Assembly (NCBI RefSeq): GCF_002086125.1
Contig: NZ_MVHG01000013.1
Span: 1-64,000 of the forward strand
Source of the DNA: Mycobacterium arosiense ATCC BAA-1401 = DSM 45069
Lineage (GTDB): Bacteria > Actinomycetota > Actinomycetes > Mycobacteriales > Mycobacteriaceae
DNA length: 64,000 nucleotides
Direction: 5' to 3'
Made by a program: the position numbers and the translations under genes. The notes below the pieces were generated by a model. That model was not told where the DNA came from, ran no database searches, and worked only from the letters and a program-made list of their open reading frames with translations. Numbering within the stretch: the stretch's first letter is position 1; each line of letters starts with the position of its first letter. Positions 1 through 9,843 of this stretch are shown here, piece after piece.

Positions 1-1077
1 TTTGGCGTACAACACGATTCGCTGTCCGGGGTTGGCGAGTCGCTTGGTGTGATACAGGGCCAGGGCTTTGCCTTTGTTGAAGATGGCCAGGTAGTGGTGG
101 GCGTGGCGGGCCAGCCGGATCACGTCGCTCATGGGCAGGAGGGTGCCGCCGCCGGTGAGCCCCCTGCCGGCGGCGGCCTCGAGCTCGGCCAGCGTGGTGG
201 TCACGACGATGCTGGCCGGTAAGCCGTTGTGCTGACCCAGGTTCCCGGAGGCCAGTAGGCCTCGCAGTGCGGCGTTGAGTCCGTCGTGGTTGCGTTGCGC
301 GGCGCTGCGGCTGTCCCGTTCGATGGCCTGTTCGCTGGGGGTGCCCTCGATGCGGGGGGTGTCGTCGTCGGGGTTGCACATGCCGGGGGCGGCGAGTTTG
401 GCCAGGACGGCTTCGATGGTGGCGCGGGTTTCGGGGGTCAGCCAGCCGCGCAGCGCCGACATGCCGTCGGGTTGTTGGTTGCCCAACGTGAGTCCGCGGC
501 GGCGGGCGCGGTCCTCGTCGCGGTAGCCGCCGTCGGGGTTGAGGCAATCGGCCAACACGGCTGCCAGCTTGTCGAGTTGCTCGGGCCGGTACCGGGTGCC
601 TTCGGCGGCGAGTTTGGCCTCGGCCTGTTCGCGGGTGGCCGCGTCGATCCAGCCGGGCAACTGGTGGTAGAACTTGCGGATCACCGACACCTGACCGGAA
701 CCTAGGGTGCCGTCGCGTTGGGCGGCCGCGGTGGCGGCCAGGGCGGGTGGAATCGGTTCGCCGGTCAGGCCGTGCCGCGGCCCGAGGTCCCGCGCCTCTT
801 TGATGCGGCGGGACGCTTCTGAGCGGCCGATCAGTGTGGCCTCGGCGATCGCATGGACCGCGGTGCCGCCCAGTTCGGTCGACGGTGCCTGACGGGCAAG
901 GGCATTGATCAGGGGATGCTCGATGGCCGGCAATCGGCGACGCACCTTTTCGCAGCGTTCCAGCATGGCCAACTGCTCGCGGGTGGCCAAGGCTTCGCTG
1001 TCATATCCGACCAGGACGTCGAGGGCGGCGTCGATGGTGTCAAACGCCGCCGCCAAGGCCTCCCGGTCTACAATCAC
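1..1077 (-). CDS. DUF222 / 13E12-repeat family HNH endonuclease, partial
   Basis: Translation of the reverse strand gives an open frame of 359 codons that runs off the left edge, so the C-terminal part is missing. It begins [16 protein letters not shown] and contains the typical DUF222 core ([18 protein letters not shown], then [16 protein letters not shown] and [20 protein letters not shown]). Proteins of this family, called 13E12 repeat proteins in mycobacteria, usually carry a C-terminal HNH nuclease motif, which would lie beyond the window. They occur in many diverged copies per genome and their cellular role is not established. The GTG start is supported by a -10 hexamer six bases upstream, which suggests a leaderless transcript. 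Family assignment is firm; nuclease activity is inferred from the family only. Confidence 0.85.
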   Translation of the reverse strand, partial: MIVDREALAAAFDTIDAALDVLVGYDSEALATREQLAMLERCEKVRRRLPAIEHPLINALARQAPSTELGGTAVHAIAEATLIGRSEASRRIKEARDLGPRHGLTGEPIPPALAATAAAQRDGTLGSGQVSVIRKFYHQLPGWIDAATREQAEAKLAAEGTRYRPEQLDKLAAVLADCLNPDGGYRDEDRARRRGLTLGNQQPDGMSALRGWLTPETRATIEAVLAKLAAPGMCNPDDDTPRIEGTPSEQAIERDSRSAAQRNHDGLNAALRGLLASGNLGQHNGLPASIVVTTTLAELEAAAGRGLTGGGTLLPMSDVIRLARHAHHYLAIFNKGKALALYHTKRLANPGQRIVLYAK

Positions 1078-1083
1078 ACCCCG

Positions 1084-1089
1084 AAGCTA
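1084..1089 (-). promoter_or_regulatory. -10 hexamer TAGCTT, probable leaderless promoter of the HNH gene
   Basis: On the reverse strand TAGCTT is followed by six bases (CGGGGT) and then the GTG start. This is the TANNNT-N6-start arrangement common in mycobacterial leaderless genes. No clear -35 was identified. Confidence 0.45.
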
Positions 1090-1124
1090 TCGGGGACCAC
1101 CGACAAGAACCGCCGCTTTGTGAC

Positions 1125-1140
1125 CACTGAAACCACAGTG
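1125..1140. promoter_or_regulatory. short inverted repeat CACTG-N6-CAGTG upstream of the HNH gene
   Basis: The 16-base inverted repeat CACTGAAACCACAGTG sits about 35-50 bases upstream of the proposed -10 of the HNH gene, in the 126-base gap between that gene and the end of lipO. TGTG and CACA further extend the symmetry imperfectly. It could be an operator; there is no independent support. Confidence 0.25.
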
Positions 1141-1203
1141 ACACAAGGGATTACAATAGCTCCGATGCGATCGGCGCGACGCTCTAGTCGCGTTCGGGCG
1201 GGT

Positions 1204-2466
1204 TCATTGAATCCTGGAGGCGTACACCCACGACAGGAAGCGCGCCACGGCCTCGGCGGACCGATGCGCCCGCGGGGAGCTGAAGATGTCGAAAGCATGT
1301 TGGGCGTGCGGCAATTCGGCGTAGGCGACCGGGTTCTTGGACACCGCGCGCAGTTCCTCGACGAACTCCTCGGCCTCACCGACCGGGATGAGCGAATCGT
1401 CGTGGCCGTGCAGCACGAAGAACGGCGGCGCGTCGGCACGCAGCCGCCGGATCGGTGAGGCGTCGACGTAGATGTCGCGGTGGGTGGCGAATTTCTTTTT
1501 GACGACGAACTTTTGGAGCAGGTCCACGAATTCGCGCCGGCCCTCGCCCTCGGTCGAGAACCAGTCGTAGCGCCCGTACACCGGCACCGCGGCCACCACC
1601 GAGGTGTCGGCGTCCTCGAACCCCGGCTGGAACTTCGGGTCGTTGGGGGTCAGCGCCGCCAGCGAACACAGGTGGCCGCCCGCCGATCCGCCGGTGATCG
1701 CCACGAAGTCGGGATCCCCACCGTAGCGGGAGATGTTCTCCTTGACCCAGGCCAGCGCCCGCTTGACGTCGACGATGTGATCGGGCCAGGTGTACCGCGG
1801 CGACACCCGGTAACCGATCGACACGCACACCCACCCGCGCGCGGCAAGGTGGCTCATCAGTGGATAGGCCTGGGGGCGGCGCATTCCGATCACCCAGGCG
1901 CCGCCGGGAACCTGCACCAGCACCGGTGCCTTGCCGTCGCGGGGCAGATCGTGTCGACGCCAGATATCGGCGAGGTTGGCGCGGCCGTGTGGACCGTAGG
2001 ACACCACGTTGGTCTTCTCGACGTACCGGCGGCGGGCCACGGTGTTGCCCAGCGGCAGATTGCGCCGTCCGCTGCGCGTCGGTTCCGTCTGCGGGAGCTT
2101 GGTCAGCGCCTCTTCGTAGTCGTCGCCGAGTTCCTCGCGCAGCCCGGCCTCCAGCACCGGGCCCGGAGTGGTGACGCCCCGGTACTTGATCACCGCCAGG
2201 ATGGCCCAGGACGCGGCCGTCAACGCCAGCGCGGCCTTCCCGCGCCGGCCCGCAAAATCGCCGCGGCGCCCCCGCCGCAGCGCATCGAGCAGCGAGGCAA
2301 AGAAGTACACGCCCGGCACCTCGGAGGCCGGCCAGCCGAACCAGAAGACCAGGACGGTGCTGTAACCCTTGCGGGCCAGCGGGCGTAACCCGTTGGCGGC
2401 GTTGGCCAATTCGAGCGCGGCCCGCGCCAGTGGCCGGGGTTTCCGAAGGGTCCGGGCGAGCCGCAT
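1204..2466 (-). CDS. lipO: alpha/beta hydrolase, LipO-like esterase/lipase
   Basis: A 420-residue protein of the hormone-sensitive-lipase-like alpha/beta hydrolase group. The N-terminal ~150 residues are a family-specific extension with hydrophobic stretches near residues 35-65 and 80-95. The oxyanion-hole region reads VPGGAW (187-191 region) in place of the classical HGGG. The nucleophile elbow is GGSAGG with Ser261, and Asp356/357 (HGHDDSLIP) and His390 (HAQHAFD) complete a plausible triad. The ATG overlaps the fadD12 stop by one base (TGATG), so the two are translationally coupled in one leftward operon with the upstream acyltransferase. Gene order matches Rv1428c-fadD12-lipO. A role in lipid or ester turnover is likely; the substrate cannot be told from the sequence. 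Confidence 0.85.
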   Translation of the reverse strand: MRLARTLRKPRPLARAALELANAANGLRPLARKGYSTVLVFWFGWPASEVPGVYFFASLLDALRRGRRGDFAGRRGKAALALTAASWAILAVIKYRGVTTPGPVLEAGLREELGDDYEEALTKLPQTEPTRSGRRNLPLGNTVARRRYVEKTNVVSYGPHGRANLADIWRRHDLPRDGKAPVLVQVPGGAWVIGMRRPQAYPLMSHLAARGWVCVSIGYRVSPRYTWPDHIVDVKRALAWVKENISRYGGDPDFVAITGGSAGGHLCSLAALTPNDPKFQPGFEDADTSVVAAVPVYGRYDWFSTEGEGRREFVDLLQKFVVKKKFATHRDIYVDASPIRRLRADAPPFFVLHGHDDSLIPVGEAEEFVEELRAVSKNPVAYAELPHAQHAFDIFSSPRAHRSAEAVARFLSWVYASRIQ

Positions 2467-4097
2467 CAGCCGTGCACCCGCGCTTGCAGGTCGGCGCGCA
2501 GGATCTTGCCGGTGCTGCTGCGGGGAAGTTCGTCCAGCACGGTGATTTCGCGGGGGACCTTGTAGTTGGCCAGGTTCTCCCGCACGTGCTGCTTGAGGGT
2601 GTCGGGCGTGGCCTCCCCGTCGAGCGCGGCGCCGGGCTCGAGCACCACGAAGGCCGCCAGTCGCTGCCCGTATTGTTCGTCGTCGACGCCGATCACCGCC
2701 GCCTCCGCCACGTCGGGATGTGCCGCCAGCATCTTCTCCACTTCGATCGGGTACACGTTCTCGCCGCCGGAGACGATCATCTCGTCATCGCGGCCGACGA
2801 CGAACAGGCGCCCCGCCTCGTCGAGATATCCCAAGTCACCCGAGGACATGAATCCGGCGTGAAAGTCTTTGGTACTCCCCGAGGTGTAGCCGTCGAACTG
2901 GGTGTTGTTGCGCACATAGATGCTGCCGACCTCACCGGTGGGCAGCTCGTTGAATTTCGGGTCCAGAATCCGGATTTCGGTCCCGCCCGCGGGCCGGCCG
3001 GCGGTGTCGGGTGCGGTCCGCAGGTCTTGCGGGGTGGCGGTCGCGATCATGCCGGCCTCGGTGGCGTTGTAGTTGTTGTAGATCACGTCGCCGAACGCGT
3101 CCATGAACGCGATGACCACGTCCGGTCGCACCCGCGATCCCGATGCCGCGGCGAACCGCAGGGACCGGCCGCTGTAGCGGCGCCGCACCTCGGCGGGCAG
3201 CTCCATGATGCGGTCGAACATCACCGGGACCACGGCGAGCCCGGTCGCCTGGTGCCGGTCGATGAGGTCGAGCGTGGCCTCGGGGTCGAACTTGCGCCGG
3301 GTGATCACCGTGCAGGCCATGGACGCGGCGAAGATCAACTGGGAGAAGCCCCAGGCGTGGAACATCGGCGCCACGATCACGATGTTCTCCTCGGCCTGCC
3401 ACGGCGTGCGATCCAAAATCGCCTTGAGCGTGCCGATTCCGGCGTTGCCGCCGGTCTGGTTGGCGCCCTTGGGTGTTCCGGTGGTGCCGGAGGTGAGCAG
3501 GATCATCCTGCCCTTGCGGCCCGAGCGGCGGGGCCGTTGCCCGGCGTGATCGGCGATCAGCCTCTCGACGGTGAGTTCGTGTCGCCCGTCGGTCCAGGCC
3601 ACGATGCGGCCGGCGGCCGGCCTGTCGGCCAGCGCGCGGTCCACGGTCGGCGCGAATTCCTCGTCGTAGACCACGGCGTCGACGCCCTCGCGGTTGACCA
3701 CCTCGGCCAGCGCCGGTCCGGCGAACGACGTGTTGAGCAGCACGACGTCGGAGCCGATCCGGTTGGTGGCCACCACCGCCTCGACGAAGCCGCGGTGGTT
3801 GCGGCACATGATGCCCACGACTTTCGGCTGACCCCCGGGCAAGCGCTGTAGCGCGGCGCCGAACGCGTTGATCCGGTCGTCGAGCTCGCGCCAGGTCAGC
3901 GTGCCGAGTTCGTCGATCAGGCCGGGACGGTCGGGGCAGCGCTGCGCCGCGGCGGCGAAGCCCACGGTCATGCCCATGCCTTCGCGGCGCATGGCCGCCG
4001 CCATCTTGACGTAGCGGTCGGGCCGCATCGGCGCGATCACGCCGGCGCGGCTCAGCGTGCTGACCAGGCCCAAGGTCTCGCTCAATGGATTCGGCAT
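2466..4097 (-). CDS. fadD12: long-chain fatty-acid-CoA ligase FadD12
   Basis: A 543-residue member of the ANL adenylating superfamily. It carries the P-loop TSGTTGTPKG (202-211), the YNNYNATEAG segment that contacts the acyl-adenylate, the hinge region GDLGYLDEAGRLFVVGRDDE, the SGGENVYPIEVE motif, and the C-terminal catalytic lysine in PRSSTGKILR (Lys531). It should activate a fatty acid with ATP to the acyl-adenylate and then the CoA thioester; chain length is not predictable here. The start lies three bases after the stop of the upstream acyltransferase, and the stop overlaps lipO, so this is a three-gene lipid operon. The symbol is based on synteny with M. tuberculosis Rv1427c. Confidence 0.9.
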   Translation of the reverse strand: MPNPLSETLGLVSTLSRAGVIAPMRPDRYVKMAAAMRREGMGMTVGFAAAAQRCPDRPGLIDELGTLTWRELDDRINAFGAALQRLPGGQPKVVGIMCRNHRGFVEAVVATNRIGSDVVLLNTSFAGPALAEVVNREGVDAVVYDEEFAPTVDRALADRPAAGRIVAWTDGRHELTVERLIADHAGQRPRRSGRKGRMILLTSGTTGTPKGANQTGGNAGIGTLKAILDRTPWQAEENIVIVAPMFHAWGFSQLIFAASMACTVITRRKFDPEATLDLIDRHQATGLAVVPVMFDRIMELPAEVRRRYSGRSLRFAAASGSRVRPDVVIAFMDAFGDVIYNNYNATEAGMIATATPQDLRTAPDTAGRPAGGTEIRILDPKFNELPTGEVGSIYVRNNTQFDGYTSGSTKDFHAGFMSSGDLGYLDEAGRLFVVGRDDEMIVSGGENVYPIEVEKMLAAHPDVAEAAVIGVDDEQYGQRLAAFVVLEPGAALDGEATPDTLKQHVRENLANYKVPREITVLDELPRSSTGKILRADLQARVHG

Positions 4098-4100
4098 GGC

Positions 4101-4910
4101 TCAGCCCAGAATCGGGAAGCGACGCTTGGCGGCGAGCTCGGTCAGGGCCTGCTGCATCACCGACCGCACATGCTCGTCGACCTCGTCGACGTCCGGCTCG
4201 TCGCCGAACTGCTCGGCGATGTCGATGGGCGGGAGCACCTGCGTCACGATCTTGGCGGGCAGCGGCAGGTTCGGCGGAATGACCGCGCTCAGGCCGAAGG
4301 GGAAGCCGAAGGACAACGGCAGGATCGCGCTGCGCAGCAAGCGTTTGATGCCCAGCCGCTCGGCCAGCCAGGTGCCGCGGGTCAGGTACAGCTGGGTCTC
4401 CTGCCCGCCGATGGACACCGCCGGCACGATGGGGACACCTGCCTCGATCGCCGTGCGGACGTAGCCCTTGCGGCCGTTGAAGTCGATGACGTTCTCCGAG
4501 AGGGTGGGCCGGTAGGCGTCGTAGTCGCCGCCGGGGAACACGATCACCACCCCGCCGGACCGCAGCGCCGCGGCCGCATTCGCCGGATTGGCCCGGATGT
4601 ATCCGGTGCGCCGGAAGAGATCTGCGGTGGGTCCGGACATCAGGATGTCGTGGCTCAGCGTGTAGACCGGCCGGCCGTAGCCGAGTTTGTCGTAGAAGTG
4701 GACGCTGAAAATCGGAACGTCCATCGGGAACATGCCGCCCGAATGGTTGCCGACCACCAGGGCCCCGCCGGGCGGGAACGCCTCCAGGCCGTGCACCTCC
4801 GACCGGAAGTAGGTCTTGAGAACCGGGCGCATCACCGCCATCAGACGCTGGGTCAAGCCGGGGTCGAATTTGCCGATATCCCCCCCGTCGGGGTTGCCGT
4901 CGTCGGTCAC
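4101..4910 (-). CDS. PlsC-like lysophospholipid acyltransferase family protein (Rv1428c-like)
   Basis: A 269-residue protein with the outline of a glycerolipid acyltransferase: the acceptor histidine motif appears as VVGNHSGGMFPMD, and the later substrate-binding block as VIVFPGGDYDAYRP, which corresponds to the FPEG block of PlsC proteins. The His-to-Asp spacing is longer than in classical HX4D enzymes, as in the hemolysin/TMEM68-like branch. The GTG start has a strong GGAGGG ribosome-binding site seven bases upstream. It is the first gene of the operon with fadD12 and lipO, so acyl activation (FadD12), acyl transfer (this protein) and ester hydrolysis (LipO) are encoded together. Acyl acceptor unknown. 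Confidence 0.8.
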   Translation of the reverse strand: MTDDGNPDGGDIGKFDPGLTQRLMAVMRPVLKTYFRSEVHGLEAFPPGGALVVGNHSGGMFPMDVPIFSVHFYDKLGYGRPVYTLSHDILMSGPTADLFRRTGYIRANPANAAAALRSGGVVIVFPGGDYDAYRPTLSENVIDFNGRKGYVRTAIEAGVPIVPAVSIGGQETQLYLTRGTWLAERLGIKRLLRSAILPLSFGFPFGLSAVIPPNLPLPAKIVTQVLPPIDIAEQFGDEPDVDEVDEHVRSVMQQALTELAAKRRFPILG

Positions 4911-5089
4911 GTTCCCTCCTTGGCCCTCGCATCAGGCGGCTTCGCCGAGTCGAGTCCCTCGATGGTAGCGACCGGGGCTGCGTTGCTGTCACGGTGTTTC
5001 GCATTTGCCGGGCCGGGCATATGGCGCGGGTCGGGATGGGGGCGTTATTGTTACGACGCCCTAAGCAATCCTCGAGTAAAGGGGACCCG

Positions 5090-5548
5090 ATGGACGTACC
5101 CGGTCTGTCTCACGAGACTGGCGCCCGCGCGAGCGCCACCCGCAGATCGGCCACCACCCGGGACCGGCGTGGGCGGCGTGCCCACACCGGCGCGGCCCGC
5201 GTGGAATCGGCCCGCCCCGGTCGAGAAGCCTCTCGGGCCCCCGCGGCCGCGCCGGACACCGCAGACGAGCTGCAGGCCGATTACTTCGTGCGCCTACTCG
5301 GCGGCCGGCGCGGCCTCATCGATCAGCGCATCGACGAATATGAGCGCAAGATCGGCACCGCGGAAGTCAAGGGTGACCTCGATGCCGTAGCGAACTACCG
5401 CCGCCTGGTGCGCATCGCCGACCAGGATCGGCGGACCCTGGACACGATGATCGACAAACTGCGGCGCCGATTCGTCCGCCCGACGCCGGGTGCGGTTTTG
5501 CCGCAGGCACGCCCGGTGGCTCGCCGGCCCGCCCCGGCCGTGCGCTGA
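5090..5548 (+). CDS. conserved hypothetical protein, basic disordered N-terminus plus helical domain
   Basis: A 152-residue protein that I do not recognise. The ATG at 5090 is preferred over upstream in-frame codons because AAAGGGG lies six bases upstream; a TATTGT -10 candidate lies near 5046. Residues 1-65 are rich in Arg, Ala, Thr and Pro and look disordered and strongly basic. Residues 66-130 form a compact segment (DYFVRLLGGRRGLIDQRIDE, then RRLVRIADQDRRTLDTMIDK) that is probably two or three helices. The tail (PVARRPAPAVR) is again basic and Pro-rich. No signal peptide or membrane segment is visible. It stands alone between the divergent lipid operon and the DUF3556 gene. Nucleic-acid or polyanion binding is a guess from charge only. 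Confidence 0.7.
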   Translation: MDVPGLSHETGARASATRRSATTRDRRGRRAHTGAARVESARPGREASRAPAAAPDTADELQADYFVRLLGGRRGLIDQRIDEYERKIGTAEVKGDLDAVANYRRLVRIADQDRRTLDTMIDKLRRRFVRPTPGAVLPQARPVARRPAPAVR

Positions 5549-5549
5549 A

Positions 5550-5693
5550 TCACCGTTTCTCGCAACAGTTTTCGCCGTAGGGCCACTGACCGGGCGCCGG
5601 CGCCTGGCACCGGGGCGCGCAAATCGGCACATCGGGCGTGGCGTTGCCGATACATTCGATGGGCCAGCTGGTTTCTAGACAGGAACGAGGCCG
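5550..5693 (-). other. possible antisense Cys-rich peptide remnant
   Basis: The reverse strand of the gap between the two rightward genes has an open frame whose last ~40 codons read like a protein C-terminus rather than shadow translation: WPIECIGNATPDVPICAPRC continuing to PYGENCCEKR and a stop, with five cysteines. No start codon with a ribosome-binding site is visible; the frame runs back into the antisense of the DUF3556 gene. It may be a small secreted-type peptide with a missed start, a gene remnant, or chance. Confidence 0.2.
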
Positions 5694-5696
5694 CCC

Positions 5697-7487
5697 ATGG
5701 GATTCATGGCTCCGGAGTTTCCCTACGTCGACCCGCAGACGTGGCTCAGCTTGCCCCGGTCGACCAGGCGCCAGATCATGACCCGGCACTGGGTCGAACA
5801 CGGCTTCGGTTCGCCGTACGCGGTCTACCTGTTCTACGTCTTCAAGATCGCCGGGTACGTCGCGGGCGCCGCCGCGGTGATCTCCCTGACGCCGGGGCTG
5901 GGCGGGCTGGGCCACCTCACCGACTGGTGGACGCAGCCGATCGTGTATCAGAAGCTGGTCATCTTCACGCTGCTGTTCGAGATCCTGGGCCTGGGCTGCG
6001 GATCGGGGCCGCTGACCGCGCGGTTCTGGCCGCCGTTCGGCGGGTTCTTGTACTGGTTGCGGCCCAACACCATTCGGCTGCCGGCCTGGCCGGGCAAGGT
6101 CCCGTTCACCCGCGGGGACAGCCGAACGGTGGTCGACGTGGCGCTGTATCTCGTCGTGCTGGGCTCCGGCGTCTGGGCGTTGCTCTCACCGGGCCGGGGC
6201 GGACCGGTCACCGCGGCGGGCGACGTCGGCCTGATCGATCCCTGGCTGGTGGTGCCCGCCATCGTCGCGCTCGCGCTGCTGGGCCTGCGGGACAAAACCG
6301 TCTTCCTGGCGGCGCGCGGCGAGCACTACGGGCTGACGCTGCTGGTGTTCTTCTTCGGGTTCACCGACCAGATCGCCGCCTTCAAGATCATCATGCTGGC
6401 GTTGTGGTGGGGCGCGGCGACTTCCAAGCTCAACCATCACTTCCCGTATGTCGTGGCGGTCATGATGAGCAACAGCCCGCTGCTGCGCGGCCGGGCGTTC
6501 AACTGGTTCAAGCGACGGCTCTACCTCGACCCGGTCAACGACCTGCGACCGTCGTGGATACCGAAGGTCATGGCCCACGTCGGCGGGACGACGGCCGAAT
6601 TTCTGGTTCCGCTGGTCCTGGTGTTCTTCGCCGACGGTCACCGGTGGGCGTGGTTCCTGATCGGCTTCATGGTGCTGTTCCACCTCAACATCACCTCCAC
6701 CATCCCGATGGGGGTCCCGTTGGAGTGGAACGTCTTCTTCATCTTTTCGCTGTTCTACCTGTTCGGCCACTACGCCGGCGTCACGGCCACCGGGCTGAGC
6801 TCGCCGCTGCTGCTGATCATCCTGATCGCCGCGCTCGCGGTGGTGCCGATCCTGGGAAACATGTTCCCGCAACAGATCTCGTTCCTGCCGGCGATGCGCT
6901 ACTACGCGGGCAACTGGGCCACCAGCACCTGGTGCCTGCGCAGTGGTGCCGAGGACAAGATCGAGGCGAACATCACCAAGGCGTCGGCGCTGGCACCCAA
7001 CCAGCTTGCCCGCCTTTATGATCCGCTCACGGCCGAGCTCATGATCGATAAGTTGATGGGGTGGCGGTCCATGCACACCCACGGCCGGGCGCTGGGCGGG
7101 CTGGTGCCCCGCGCCCTGCCCGACGGCGCCGACGAGGCCGACTACCTGCTGCGCGACGGCGAAATCATCGCCGGACCGCTGATCGGGTGGAACTTCGGCG
7201 AAGGCCACCTGCACAACGAACAGCTGCTGGCCGCCGTGCAGCGGCGCTGCGACTTCGACGAGGGCGAGGTCCGGGTGATCATCCTGGAAGCCCAACCCAT
7301 CCAGCGCCAAACGCAGGCCTACCGCATCGTCGACGCCAAGACCGGCCTCATCGAACAGGGCTACGTCGACGTCGCGGCCATGCTGAGCCGTCAGCCCTGG
7401 CCCGAGCACGGCGACGACTACCCCGTCCACGTCATCGACGGCGGCGACCCGCCGGCCCGGACCGTTTGTGGCCGACGTCACCGGTGA
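5697..7487 (+). CDS. DUF3556 large transmembrane protein
   Basis: A 596-residue membrane protein that I assign to the DUF3556 family. The start MGFMAPEFPYVDPQTW is preceded by AGGAACGAGG. Hydrophobic segments are visible around residues 40-65, 82-105, 145-165, 180-200, 215-240, 295-325, 335-360 and 365-395. A soluble C-terminal third of about 190 residues follows (from MRYYAGNWATSTWCLRSGAE onward). The family is found in mycobacteria and relatives and has no assigned function that I know of. It precedes the glycolytic gap operon but is separated from it by about 90 bases holding that operon's own -10 candidate, so it is probably transcribed separately. Family call moderately firm; function unknown. 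Confidence 0.75.
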   Translation: MGFMAPEFPYVDPQTWLSLPRSTRRQIMTRHWVEHGFGSPYAVYLFYVFKIAGYVAGAAAVISLTPGLGGLGHLTDWWTQPIVYQKLVIFTLLFEILGLGCGSGPLTARFWPPFGGFLYWLRPNTIRLPAWPGKVPFTRGDSRTVVDVALYLVVLGSGVWALLSPGRGGPVTAAGDVGLIDPWLVVPAIVALALLGLRDKTVFLAARGEHYGLTLLVFFFGFTDQIAAFKIIMLALWWGAATSKLNHHFPYVVAVMMSNSPLLRGRAFNWFKRRLYLDPVNDLRPSWIPKVMAHVGGTTAEFLVPLVLVFFADGHRWAWFLIGFMVLFHLNITSTIPMGVPLEWNVFFIFSLFYLFGHYAGVTATGLSSPLLLIILIAALAVVPILGNMFPQQISFLPAMRYYAGNWATSTWCLRSGAEDKIEANITKASALAPNQLARLYDPLTAELMIDKLMGWRSMHTHGRALGGLVPRALPDGADEADYLLRDGEIIAGPLIGWNFGEGHLHNEQLLAAVQRRCDFDEGEVRVIILEAQPIQRQTQAYRIVDAKTGLIEQGYVDVAAMLSRQPWPEHGDDYPVHVIDGGDPPARTVCGRRHR

Positions 7488-7521
7488 TGTACCGGCGCGG
7501 CAATGGTAGAAGACCCTGATC

Positions 7522-8595
<1,074 letters not shown>

Positions 8596-8598
8596 ACC

Positions 8599-9828
8599 GT
8601 GGCCGTCCACACTCTGAAAGACCTTCTCGCCGAGGGAGTTTCCGGGCGCGGCGTGCTGGTGCGCTCCGATCTGAACGTGCCGCTCGACGACGGGACGATC
8701 ACCGACGCCGGCCGCATCACCGCCTCGGTGCCGACGCTGAAGGCGTTGGTGGAGGCGGGCGCCAAGGTGGTGATCACCGCGCACCTCGGCCGGCCCAAGG
8801 GCGGAGCCGACCCGAAGCTGTCGCTGGCGCCCGTCGCCGCGGCCCTGTCCGAGCAGCTCGGCCGGCACGTCCAGCTGGCCGGAGACGTCGTGGGCACCGA
8901 CGCGCTGGCGCGCTCCGAGGGCCTCACCGACGGCGACGTCCTGCTGCTGGAGAACGTCCGCTTCGACGCCCGCGAAACCAGCAAGGATGGCGGCGAGCGC
9001 CTTGCGCTGGCCCGGCAGCTGGCCGAATTGGTCGGCCCGACAGGGGCTTTCGTGTCCGACGGTTTCGGCGTGGTACACCGCAAACAGGCCTCGGTGTACG
9101 ACATCGCCACCCTGCTGCCGCACTACGCCGGCACGCTGGTGGCCGAGGAGATCGCAGTGCTGGAGCAGCTGACCAGCTCCACCAAACGCCCCTACGCGGT
9201 GGTGCTCGGCGGCTCCAAGGTTTCCGACAAGCTCGGCGTCATCGAATCGCTGGCCACCAAAGCCGACAGCATCGTCATCGGTGGCGGCATGTGCTTCACT
9301 TTTCTCGCCGCACAGGGGTTTTCGGTCGGGAAGTCGCTGCTGGAGACCGAGATGGTGGACACCTGCCGCGGGTTGCTGGACACCTACGTCGACGTGCTGC
9401 GGCTGCCCGTGGACGTCGTGGCGGGCGACAAGTTCGCCGCCGACGCGACACCGCAGACCGTCGCGGCCGACGCGATCCCGGACGACCTGATGGGCCTGGA
9501 CATCGGGCCGGGCTCGGTCAAACGCTTCACCACGTTGCTGTCCAACGCCGAAACCGTGTTCTGGAACGGGCCGATGGGCGTGTTCGAATTCCCGGCCTTC
9601 GCCGCGGGCACCAAGGGCGTCGCCGAGGCGATCGCCGCGGCCACCGGCAAGGGCGCGTTTTCCGTGGTGGGCGGCGGGGACTCCGCGGCCGCGGTGCGCG
9701 CACTGGGCATCCCGGAGGGCGACTTCTCGCACATCTCGACCGGTGGGGGAGCGTCGCTGGAATACCTTGAGGGCAAGACGCTTCCGGGTATCGAGGTGTT
9801 GAGTCGACCCCAGCCCGACCACAACTAG
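8599..9828 (+). CDS. pgk: phosphoglycerate kinase
   Basis: A 409-residue protein, typical for bacterial PGK. The N-terminal signature is [18 protein letters not shown], and it is followed by the substrate-binding HLGRPKG and the nucleotide-binding region near [13 protein letters not shown] close to the C-terminus. It transfers the acyl phosphate of 1,3-bisphosphoglycerate to ADP, making ATP. The GTG start follows the gap stop by three bases (TAAACCGTG), so expression depends on coupled translation and the shared transcript. The next gene, tpiA, begins 15 bases after the stop. No unusual residue was seen in the motifs. Confidence 0.97.
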   Translation: MAVHTLKDLLAEGVSGRGVLVRSDLNVPLDDGTITDAGRITASVPTLKALVEAGAKVVITAHLGRPKGGADPKLSLAPVAAALSEQLGRHVQLAGDVVGTDALARSEGLTDGDVLLLENVRFDARETSKDGGERLALARQLAELVGPTGAFVSDGFGVVHRKQASVYDIATLLPHYAGTLVAEEIAVLEQLTSSTKRPYAVVLGGSKVSDKLGVIESLATKADSIVIGGGMCFTFLAAQGFSVGKSLLETEMVDTCRGLLDTYVDVLRLPVDVVAGDKFAADATPQTVAADAIPDDLMGLDIGPGSVKRFTTLLSNAETVFWNGPMGVFEFPAFAAGTKGVAEAIAAATGKGAFSVVGGGDSAAAVRALGIPEGDFSHISTGGGASLEYLEGKTLPGIEVLSRPQPDHN

Positions 9829-9843
9829 AAAGGCCCGACAGTC

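Noticed and set aside
2430..3851. 473-codon forward frame opposite fadD12
   Set aside because: Antisense to a conserved adenylating enzyme and compositionally a shadow.
2932..5004. 690-codon reverse-strand frame over fadD12 and the acyltransferase
   Set aside because: Arg/Pro/Gly-rich shadow of two real genes in another frame on the same strand; no domain is recognisable.
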